Part shown: positions 42,031 to 47,975 of the stretch, one piece after another
Layout: each line of letters starts with the position of its first letter
Position numbering within the stretch: the stretch's first letter is position 1
Notes under the pieces: model-generated
What the model was told of the DNA's origin: nothing
What the model saw: only the letters and a program-made list of their open reading frames with translations
The model's database searches: none
Position numbers and translations under genes: made by a program
Assembly: GCA_024403735.1 (NCBI GenBank)
Contig: JAKSRG010000022.1
Location: 1 to 47,975 of the forward strand
From: Clostridia bacterium
GTDB lineage: Bacteria; Bacillota; Clostridia; Saccharofermentanales; Saccharofermentanaceae
Direction: 5' to 3'
Length of the DNA: 47,975 nt

Positions 42031-42918
42031 ATGGCATATAGTATGACTGGCTTCGGCCGTTCTGAGAAGATTTTTGCTACTCGTAGATATACAGTGGAGC
42101 TCAAATCTGTTAATAGTCGTTATTGTGATATTAATGTCAGATTGCCAAGACTTTTTAATTTTGCTGAGAGTGCAATTCGTAAGCTTGTTTCTGATCAGCT
42201 TAGTAGAGGTAAGGTTGACATTTATATTTCTTATGAGGATCAGGAGAGTGCTTCTGCAGAGGTAACTGTTAATACAGGTCTTGCTAGAGCTTATTCTGAG
42301 GCTATCAAGAAGCTCGCTGAAGAGACTGGTAGACCAGATGATTTGTCAGCAACAAGATTATCATCTTATCAGGATGTTCTTGTAGTTCGTCAGGCAAATG
42401 TTGATGAAGATACACTTATGCGTGAGCTTACAGAGGTTTGTAAGGAAGCAATCGATGGTATGCTTCAGATGCGTAAGATTGAAGGCGATAATCTTTGTGC
42501 AGATCTTCTTCAGAAGGTTTCATTCCTTGAGGCTACACGTAATGAGATCGCTGAGCGTGCTCCACAGGTAGTTGCTGATTATAGAGAAAGATTATCTAAT
42601 CGTATTGATGAGATCCTTGATTCAGAGAAGCGTGCTCTTTACGATGATGCAAGACTTGCTGCTGAGGTAGCTGTTTTCGCTGATAAGGCTGCTATTGATG
42701 AGGAACTCTCAAGATTAATTAGCCACTTCGCTCAGGCACGAACAATTCTTAGTTCTAATGGTGCGATTGGTAAGAAGATGGATTTCCTTGTTCAGGAGAT
42801 TAATCGTGAAGTTAACACAATCGGTTCAAAGGCAAATGATCTCGAGATTACAAATCGAGTTTTGCTTATGAAGAACGAAATTGAGAAGATTAGAGAGCAG
42901 ATTCAGAATCTTGTTTGA
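42031..42918 (+). CDS. yicC: YicC family endoribonuclease
   Basis: A 295-residue protein of full family length. The start AYSMTGFGRSE and the following ELKSVNSRYCDINVRLPR are the YicC_N signature. The C-terminal DUF1732 part ends with GKKMDFLVQEINREVNTIGSKAND, where conserved acidic and basic residues sit. E. coli YicC is an endoribonuclease that trims small RNAs. TTGAGG at 42019-42024 followed by 6 nt fixes the start at ATG 42031 rather than the TTG at 42019. remA and gmk follow, the common YicC-RemA-Gmk-RpoZ order of Bacillota. Confidence 0.96.
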   Translation: MAYSMTGFGRSEKIFATRRYTVELKSVNSRYCDINVRLPRLFNFAESAIRKLVSDQLSRGKVDIYISYEDQESASAEVTVNTGLARAYSEAIKKLAEETGRPDDLSATRLSSYQDVLVVRQANVDEDTLMRELTEVCKEAIDGMLQMRKIEGDNLCADLLQKVSFLEATRNEIAERAPQVVADYRERLSNRIDEILDSEKRALYDDARLAAEVAVFADKAAIDEELSRLISHFAQARTILSSNGAIGKKMDFLVQEINREVNTIGSKANDLEITNRVLLMKNEIEKIREQIQNLV

Positions 42919-42953
42919 TTTTGGTTCTGTGCGACAGGAGAAGTTAAGGTCAG

Positions 42954-43205
42954 ATGGCAGGAACAAAGCTATTTGTTGATGTTGGTTTTGGCAACATCGT
43001 AGCAGCATCTAGAATTCTCTGTGTAGCTGGTTCTGATTCAGCTCCAATTAGAAGAATTATCCAGGATGCAAGAGACAGAAGTGTATTAGTTGATGCTTGT
43101 GCAGGTAAGAAGTGTCACTCAGTTCTGGTTATGGATAGTGATCACATTATCTTGAGTTCGCTCGAGGTATCTGAGATAAAAGACAAACTTGAGAAGGGGG
43201 AGTAA
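42954..43205 (+). CDS. remA: Extracellular matrix regulator RemA (DUF370)
   Basis: An 83-residue DNA-binding protein. FVDVGFGNIVAASRIL and SAPIRRIIQDARDRSVLVDA are the RemA family core, and SDHIILSS the usual C-terminal strand. In Bacillus subtilis RemA forms ring-shaped oligomers that activate biofilm matrix and osmoprotection genes; in other Bacillota its targets are open. AGGAGAAG precedes the ATG. It lies between yicC and gmk, which is the conserved position. Residues 1-4 and the CAGKKCH stretch, where many homologues read YGRRTR, differ from the family norm. Confidence 0.95.
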   Translation: MAGTKLFVDVGFGNIVAASRILCVAGSDSAPIRRIIQDARDRSVLVDACAGKKCHSVLVMDSDHIILSSLEVSEIKDKLEKGE

Positions 43206-43209
43206 TCTG

Positions 43210-43809
43210 ATGGCTGGTAAAGGTTTAATAGTTTCAGTTTCTGGTCCTTCTGGAGTTGGTAAAGGAACAATTCTTGAAGCGATACGTAAGAGATATCCTG
43301 AATGTAAGCAGTCAATCTCTGTTACTACACGTGCTCCTCGTGGCACTGAGCAGGACGGCGTAGAGTATTACTTCAGAACAAGAGAGCAGTTCGAACAGCT
43401 CCTCGCAGATGGTGAAATCCTCGAGTATGATGAGTATGTTGGTAACTACTACGGCACACCACTCACACCTTTGATTAAGGCTACTGAAGCTGGAGATGAT
43501 ATCCTTCTCGATATCACAATTGCTGGAACATTGGCTCTCGAAGAGAAGTATCCTTTGGCAATATCAATCTTTATTTTGCCACCTTCATTTGAACAGCTCG
43601 CTGAGCGTCTCAAAGGTCGCGGTACTGAGACTGATGAACTCATCAAGATGCGAATGGAGAAGGCGAAGGAAGAAATTCTTAGTGCCAAGAAGTTTGATTA
43701 CGTTGTTGTTAACGACAATCTTGAAGAGGCTGTTGATAACATCGTTGCTATCATGAAGGCAGAACGTTGCCGCTATGAGAGAAATGAGGGTATAGAAAAA
43801 ACTCTCTGA
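43210..43809 (+). CDS. gmk: Guanylate kinase
   Basis: A 199-residue enzyme that phosphorylates GMP to GDP with ATP. The P-loop is SGPSGVGKGT (residues about 10-19). SVTTRAPRGTEQDGVEYYF forms the GMP-binding region, with the Arg and Tyr expected. The RLKGRGTETDE lid follows. The GGGGGAG stretch at about 43196-43202 is 7 nt upstream of ATG 43210; the upstream in-frame TTG at 43189 is not used by the family. The stop codon lies inside a terminator hairpin (43795-43817) and at the start of a 34-bp repeat. Confidence 0.97.
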   Translation: MAGKGLIVSVSGPSGVGKGTILEAIRKRYPECKQSISVTTRAPRGTEQDGVEYYFRTREQFEQLLADGEILEYDEYVGNYYGTPLTPLIKATEAGDDILLDITIAGTLALEEKYPLAISIFILPPSFEQLAERLKGRGTETDELIKMRMEKAKEEILSAKKFDYVVVNDNLEEAVDNIVAIMKAERCRYERNEGIEKTL

Positions 43810-43817
43810 GTTTTTTC
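43795..43817 (+). terminator. Terminator hairpin spanning the gmk stop codon
   Basis: GAAAAAACTC (43795-43804) and GAGTTTTTTC (43808-43817) pair perfectly around a 3-nt loop, and the TGA stop (43807-43809) sits in loop and stem. A-tract, short GC part and T-tract are typical of A/T-flanked terminators. Confidence 0.65.
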
Positions 43818-43886
43818 TTGTTTAGATAGGTTTTGACCTCTGAGTTTTTTCTTGTTTAGATAGGTTTTGACCTCTGAGTTTTTTCT
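43804..43886. repeat. 34-bp direct repeats after gmk
   Basis: Units start at 43804 and 43838 and are identical; a third begins at 43872 and matches for its first 15 bp. Each contains CTCTGAGTTTTTTCTTG and GGTTTTGAC. The first unit includes the gmk stop codon. This probably reflects local duplication of the terminator's downstream arm. Confidence 0.9.
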
Positions 43887-43992
43887 CATTCTGATAGCAT
43901 TATAAAAATAGAGTTTTATACGAAGACAGTTTGTTTTCGAGAACTAAATAAGTTTTTTATTAAATTTAAATACATAGAAAGAGGTATTGAAG

Positions 43993-44457
43993 ATGTTAGT
44001 TGATCCATCAATGGAAAAAATGTTACCTAAAGTAGATTGCGCATACGAACTCGCAGTTCTTGTTAGTAAGAGAACACGTCAGCTCGTAGACGGAGCTCAG
44101 CCAATGATCGGCGATAAGGCTTCTAACATGGTATCACTTGCTTGCCGTGAAGTTGCTCAGGGTAAGGTAGTACGTGTTAAGGGTATGCACGATAAGGAAA
44201 TCGTTGTTCCTGAGACAAAGGAAGCACGTACAAAGAAGAGAGAAGAGCAGCTCGCTAGAGAAGAAGCAGAGAGAGCTCGTCAGATGGAGCGTGAGATGCT
44301 CTTACAGGCTCAGCTCGAGCGTAAGGACGAGGAGCCAGAAGAGGCAGATGAGGATAGAGAGTCTGAAGATCCAGATGTTGATAACCTCTTCAGCGTTGTT
44401 GATCAGTTCGATGATATCGATACAACACAGACATTTGAGGACGAAGACGCAGAGTAA
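43993..44457 (+). CDS. rpoZ: RNA polymerase omega subunit with long acidic C-terminal extension
   Basis: A 154-residue protein. The first ~70 residues are the omega fold: LVDPSMEKML, then DCAYELAVLVSKRTRQLVDG and a helix with SLACREVAQGKV. Omega assists assembly of beta' into RNA polymerase. Usual omega subunits are 60-110 residues; here a charged coiled-coil Arg/Glu segment (about 82-115) and an acidic tail (about 115-154) are added. Such tails occur in some clostridia. AAAGAGG at 43978-43984 is 8 nt before ATG 43993, preferred over the TTG at 43987. Its place after gmk is the conserved order. Confidence 0.92.
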   Translation: MLVDPSMEKMLPKVDCAYELAVLVSKRTRQLVDGAQPMIGDKASNMVSLACREVAQGKVVRVKGMHDKEIVVPETKEARTKKREEQLAREEAERARQMEREMLLQAQLERKDEEPEEADEDRESEDPDVDNLFSVVDQFDDIDTTQTFEDEDAE

Positions 44458-44536
44458 TTATCTGCATTCTTGTGCTTTGGATTTTTTGACTTAATCGAAA
44501 ACTCCATCCGAAATTTTAGAGAAGAAGGTGCATTAT

Positions 44537-45982
44537 ATGCCAACACAAAAGACAATGGAAAAAATCGTTGCACTTGCTAAGACAGCAGGTTTTGTATATC
44601 CAGGTTCAGACATCTATGGTGGTCTTGCTAATTCATGGGATTACGGCCCTTTGGGTGTTCAGCTCAAGAACAATGTTAAGGCTGCTTGGTGGAAGAAGTT
44701 CGTACAGGAGAACCCATACAACGTAGGTCTCGACTGTGCAATCCTTATGAACCCTATGACATGGGTAGCTTCTGGTCACGTTGGTGGATTTAGTGATCCA
44801 CTTATCGACTGTAAGCAGTGCCATGGTCGTCACAGAGCAGATAAGATCGTTGAAGATTTTAATGCTGAGAATCACATCACAGATGTTCAGGTTGAAGGTA
44901 TGGATGACAAGGCTCTCGTAGCTTACATTCAGGAGAAGAATATCCCATGTCCATCATGCGGTGGTCACGAGTTCACAGATGTTCGTAAGTTCAACCTCAT
45001 GTTCAAGACATTCATGGGTGTTACAGAAGATTCAAAGAATGAAGTATATTTGAGACCAGAGACAGCTCAGGGTATCTTCGTTAACTTCGCTAACGTTCAG
45101 CGTTCATCAAGAAAGAAGCTCCCATTTGGTATCTGCCAGATTGGTAAGTCTTTCCGTAACGAGATTACACCAGGTAACTTTATTTTCCGTACACGTGAGT
45201 TCGAGCAGATGGAGCTCGAGTTCTTCTGTGAGCCAGGTACAGACCTTGAGTGGTTCAAGTACTGGAAAGATTATTGCTACCAGTGGCTTACAGGTCTTGG
45301 TCTTAAGCCAGAAGAGCTCCGTACAAGAGATCACTCTCCAGAAGAGCTCGCATTCTATTCAAATGCTACAACAGACTACGAGTTCTGGTTCCCATTCCAG
45401 AATGGTGACACAATTGGTACTTGGGGTGAGCTTTGGGGTATCGCTGATAGAACAGATTACGACCTCAAGCAGCACATGGAATTCTCTAAGAAGGATCTTC
45501 GTTACTTTGATGCAGCAAAGAACGAGAAGTATGTTCCATATGTTATCGAGCCATCTCTTGGTGCAGACCGTGTAACTCTTGCATTCCTTTGCTCAGCTTA
45601 TGATGAAGAGACACTTACAACTGCTGATGGTAAGGAAGATGTACGTACAGTACTTCGTTTCCACCCATTCCTCGCACCAATCAAGATTGCAGTTCTCCCA
45701 CTTTCTAACAAGCTTTCTGATGGCGCTACAAAGGTTTTCGAGCAGCTTTCAAAGAAGTACATGTGTGAGTTCGATGAGAGACAGTCAATCGGTAAGCGTT
45801 ACAGAAGACAGGATGAGATCGGTACTCCATACTGCGTAGTATACGATTTCGATTCAGAGGAAGATGGTTGCGTTACAATTCGTGAGCGTGACACAATGAA
45901 GAACATGGAGTACGAGCCAGGCAACATCCGTTTCCCAATCAATAAGCTCGATGAGTTCTTCAACGGTAAGTTTGATTTCTGA
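44537..45982 (+). CDS. glyS: Glycyl-tRNA synthetase, single-chain (alpha2) type
   Basis: A 481-residue class II synthetase that charges tRNA-Gly. [19 protein letters not shown] is the motif-1 region. A zinc-knuckle insertion has C-x2-C pairs (CKQCHGRH and CPSCGGHEF). [12 protein letters not shown] and [20 protein letters not shown] are motif 2, and [13 protein letters not shown] is motif 3. The C-terminal anticodon-binding domain starts near 385. This dimeric type contrasts with the alpha2beta2 GlyQS of many bacteria. GAAGG lies about 8-9 nt before ATG 44537. A strong terminator follows. Confidence 0.97.
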   Translation: MPTQKTMEKIVALAKTAGFVYPGSDIYGGLANSWDYGPLGVQLKNNVKAAWWKKFVQENPYNVGLDCAILMNPMTWVASGHVGGFSDPLIDCKQCHGRHRADKIVEDFNAENHITDVQVEGMDDKALVAYIQEKNIPCPSCGGHEFTDVRKFNLMFKTFMGVTEDSKNEVYLRPETAQGIFVNFANVQRSSRKKLPFGICQIGKSFRNEITPGNFIFRTREFEQMELEFFCEPGTDLEWFKYWKDYCYQWLTGLGLKPEELRTRDHSPEELAFYSNATTDYEFWFPFQNGDTIGTWGELWGIADRTDYDLKQHMEFSKKDLRYFDAAKNEKYVPYVIEPSLGADRVTLAFLCSAYDEETLTTADGKEDVRTVLRFHPFLAPIKIAVLPLSNKLSDGATKVFEQLSKKYMCEFDERQSIGKRYRRQDEIGTPYCVVYDFDSEEDGCVTIRERDTMKNMEYEPGNIRFPINKLDEFFNGKFDF

Positions 45983-46000
45983 TTAAAAAGTATCGATTTT

Positions 46001-46030
46001 CAAGCACTACTTTCGGGTAGTGCTTGTTTT
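46001..46030 (+). terminator. Terminator of the glycyl-tRNA synthetase gene
   Basis: CAAGCACTAC (46001-46010) and GTAGTGCTTG (46017-46026) pair perfectly around TTTCGG and are followed by TTTTCG. The TGTTTTCG end is an almost complete copy of the complement of the 9-mer TCGAAAACA. Confidence 0.9.
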
Positions 46031-46145
46031 CGCTCGAGAATACATATAAATTTGCAAAAAGTCATAAAAGAGAAATTACTTTTAATAAATTAAAATAAAT
46101 TGTGAATTAGTGGATTTTCTAGTGGAAGAAATGAAAATCATTTTA

Positions 46146-46181
46146 TATACTATAGAGACCGTAGGGACATTTATGTCCTTA
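46146..46181 (+). promoter_or_regulatory. Probable -10 box and leader palindrome upstream of ppdK
   Basis: TATACT at 46146-46151 is a good -10 candidate, but no clear -35 lies 16-18 bp upstream. At 46162-46181 TAGGGACAT and ATGTCCTTA form a 9-bp stem with one wobble. It would lie at the transcript start and could be an operator or a 5' stabilising hairpin. Confidence 0.4.
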
Positions 46182-46243
46182 AGTAATAGTTTTTTGTGAA
46201 AAGCTATAAAACAGTAACACAATATGAAAGGCGGATATTCACG

Positions 46244-47975
46244 ATGACAAAATACGTTTATATGTTTACCGAAGGTAACGGTAGCATGCGTGAACTTCTT
46301 GGTGGTAAGGGCGCAAACCTCGCTGAGATGACAAAGATTGGACTTCCAGTTCCACAGGGCTTCACAATTTCAACAGAAGCTTGTACTAAGTACTACGAGG
46401 ACGGTCGTAAGATTAATGACGAGATTATGACTCAGGCTATGGATGGCGTTGAGCAGATGGAGAAAATCAACGGCAAGAAGTTCGGCGATTTGAAGAATCC
46501 TCTTCTCGTATCAGTACGTTCAGGAGCTAGAGCTTCAATGCCAGGTATGATGGATACAATCCTTAACCTTGGTCTTAATGATGAAGTAGTTGCTGCTATG
46601 ATCGCTGGTAACCCAGATCCAGCTTTCGAGCGTTTCGTATATGACTCATACAGACGTTTTATTCAGATGTTCTCTGATGTAGTTATGGAAGTTGGTAAGA
46701 AGTATTTCGAGCAGCTTATCGACAAGATGAAGGAAGAAAAGGGTGTACAGTTCGACGTAGATCTTACAGCTGCTGACCTCAAGACACTCGCTGAGCAGTT
46801 CAAGGCTGAGTACAAGAACCAGATTGGTCAGGACTTCCCATCAGATCCAGTAGAGCAGCTCAAGCTTGCTATTGAGGCTGTATTTAAGTCATGGGATAAC
46901 CCACGTGCTAACGTATATAGAAGAGATAACGATATCCCTTATTCATGGGGTACTGCTGTTAACGTAATGCCAATGGTATTCGGTAACCTCAATAACGAGT
47001 CTGGTACAGGTGTTGCATTTACACGTGATCCTGGTACAGGTGAGAACAAGCTCATGGGTGAGTTCCTTATCAATGCTCAGGGTGAGGACGTAGTAGCTGG
47101 TGTACGTACACCAATGCCTATCGCTCAGATGGAGCAGGAATTCCCAGAGGCTTATGCAGAGTTCATTAAGGTTTGTGATCTCCTTGAGAATCACTACCAC
47201 GATATGCAGGATATGGAGTTTACAGTTGAGAACAAAAAGCTCTACATGCTCCAGTGCCGTAATGGTAAGAGAACAGCTCAGGCTGCTTTGCAGATTGCTT
47301 GTGACCTCGTTAAGGAAGGACATAAGACAGAGGCTGAGGCTGTTGCAATGATTGATCCTCGTAACCTCGATACACTTCTCCACCCACAGTTCGATAGCAA
47401 GGCTATCAAGGCTGCTCAGCCAATGGGTAAGGGTCTTGGTGCTTCACCAGGAGCTGCTTGTGGTCAGATCGTATTTACAGCTGATGATGCAGTTGCATGG
47501 GCTGAAGCTGGTAAGAAGGTAGTTCTCGTAAGACTTGAGACATCTCCAGAAGATATCACAGGTATGAAGGCTGCTCAGGGTATCCTCACAGTTCGTGGTG
47601 GTATGACATCACACGCTGCAGTAGTTGCACGTGGTATGGGTACATGTTGTGTATCTGGTTGTGGCGACATCGCTATGGATGAAGAGAATAAGAAGTTTAC
47701 TCTTGCTGGTAAGACATTCATTGAAGGTGATTACATCTCAATCGATGGTTCTACAGGTAATATCTACGATGGTATTATCCCAACAGTTGATGCTAAGATT
47801 GATGGTAACTTCGGTACAGTAATGGCTTGGGCTGATAAGTATAGAACACTTAAGGTAAGAACAAATGCTGATACACCAGCAGATGCTAAGAAGGCTCGTG
47901 AGCTTGGTGCAGAAGGTATTGGTCTTTGCCGTACAGAGCACATGTTCTTCGAGGAAGACAGAATTGCTGCATTCC
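46244..47975 (+). CDS. ppdK: Pyruvate, phosphate dikinase (5' part, runs off the window)
   Basis: The first 577 residues of an enzyme usually near 875 residues; the frame is open to the window end. PPDK interconverts pyruvate and phosphoenolpyruvate using ATP/AMP and pyrophosphate. The ATP-grasp part starts with GGKGANLAEM and includes SVRSGARASMPGMMDT. VENKKLYMLQCRNGKRT closes it. The swivelling phospho-His domain has GGMTSHAAVVARGMG with His457. The PEP-binding barrel begins near 530 and is cut. AAAGGCGG about 9 nt before the ATG is the ribosome binding site. In this fermenter PPDK may run in either direction alongside the pyruvate/oxaloacetate carboxyltransferase encoded at the other end of the window. 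Confidence 0.97.
   Translation, partial: MTKYVYMFTEGNGSMRELLGGKGANLAEMTKIGLPVPQGFTISTEACTKYYEDGRKINDEIMTQAMDGVEQMEKINGKKFGDLKNPLLVSVRSGARASMPGMMDTILNLGLNDEVVAAMIAGNPDPAFERFVYDSYRRFIQMFSDVVMEVGKKYFEQLIDKMKEEKGVQFDVDLTAADLKTLAEQFKAEYKNQIGQDFPSDPVEQLKLAIEAVFKSWDNPRANVYRRDNDIPYSWGTAVNVMPMVFGNLNNESGTGVAFTRDPGTGENKLMGEFLINAQGEDVVAGVRTPMPIAQMEQEFPEAYAEFIKVCDLLENHYHDMQDMEFTVENKKLYMLQCRNGKRTAQAALQIACDLVKEGHKTEAEAVAMIDPRNLDTLLHPQFDSKAIKAAQPMGKGLGASPGAACGQIVFTADDAVAWAEAGKKVVLVRLETSPEDITGMKAAQGILTVRGGMTSHAAVVARGMGTCCVSGCGDIAMDEENKKFTLAGKTFIEGDYISIDGSTGNIYDGIIPTVDAKIDGNFGTVMAWADKYRTLKVRTNADTPADAKKARELGAEGIGLCRTEHMFFEEDRIAAF

Overview
The window looks like a chromosomal segment of an anaerobic, carbohydrate-fermenting member of the Bacillota, class Clostridia (gut or rumen type; a Saccharofermentans-like lineage is possible but is only a guess). 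The grounds are low-to-moderate GC, AGGAGG-type ribosome binding sites, strong TTGACA/TATAAT promoters, RemA, an HPr/Crh-like protein, a single-chain glycyl-tRNA synthetase and pyruvate phosphate dikinase. Nearly all genes lie on the + strand. I see no rRNA, tRNA, transposase, integrase or CRISPR array.

Layout. 1-293: two copies of a 52-bp palindromic repeat, then a strong promoter. 294-3896: a four-gene set for biotin-dependent carboxyl transfer (12S-like carboxyltransferase, small OadG-C-like subunit, biotin carrier, 5S-like pyruvate/oxaloacetate carboxyltransferase) with no membrane sodium-pump subunit. 4064-5062 (-): two small two-helix membrane proteins. 5317-7640: ABC ATPase and permease. 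7754-10134: two acidic lipoproteins. 10244-11206: D-lactate dehydrogenase-type enzyme. 11323-11680: six ~62-bp palindromic repeats. 11954-15000: lipoprotein esterase and a Ser/His-rich zinc-ribbon membrane protein. 15175-19944: RNase Z-like hydrolase, YczE-like membrane protein, HD-GYP protein, a metallo-beta-lactamase/NAD(P)HX-epimerase fusion and an SseB-like protein. 19964-24120: degenerate GGDEF protein (-), membrane-anchored GH5-like protein with lost catalytic residues (+), release factor 3 (-). 24289-25797: malQ, followed by four 72-bp palindromic repeats. 26393-32879: AEC transporter, second SseB protein, tsaE, tsaB-rimI fusion, crh-like gene, uvrC, phosphoesterase.

32894-40996 is the most unusual part. 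A three-gene signalling cassette (membrane pseudo-kinase, NarL-type kinase, LuxR-type regulator) is followed, behind its own promoter, by a three-gene operon: a MotA/TolQ/ZorA-like channel, a MotB-like protein that carries SpaA/Cna-B-like domains and a second membrane helix in place of a peptidoglycan-binding domain, and a fused Wzz/BY-kinase protein. This suggests an uncharacterised ion-driven envelope machine under local control.

41196-47975: a zinc-finger protein, then housekeeping genes yicC, remA, gmk, rpoZ, glyS and the 5' part of ppdK, which runs off the window.

Across the whole window the 9-mer TCGAAAACA (or its complement) occurs 19 times by my manual count, against about 0.6 expected. 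Nine copies are in the ~10% of the window that is intergenic, mostly just after stop codons. Three unrelated families of tandem palindromic repeats also lie in intergenic DNA.
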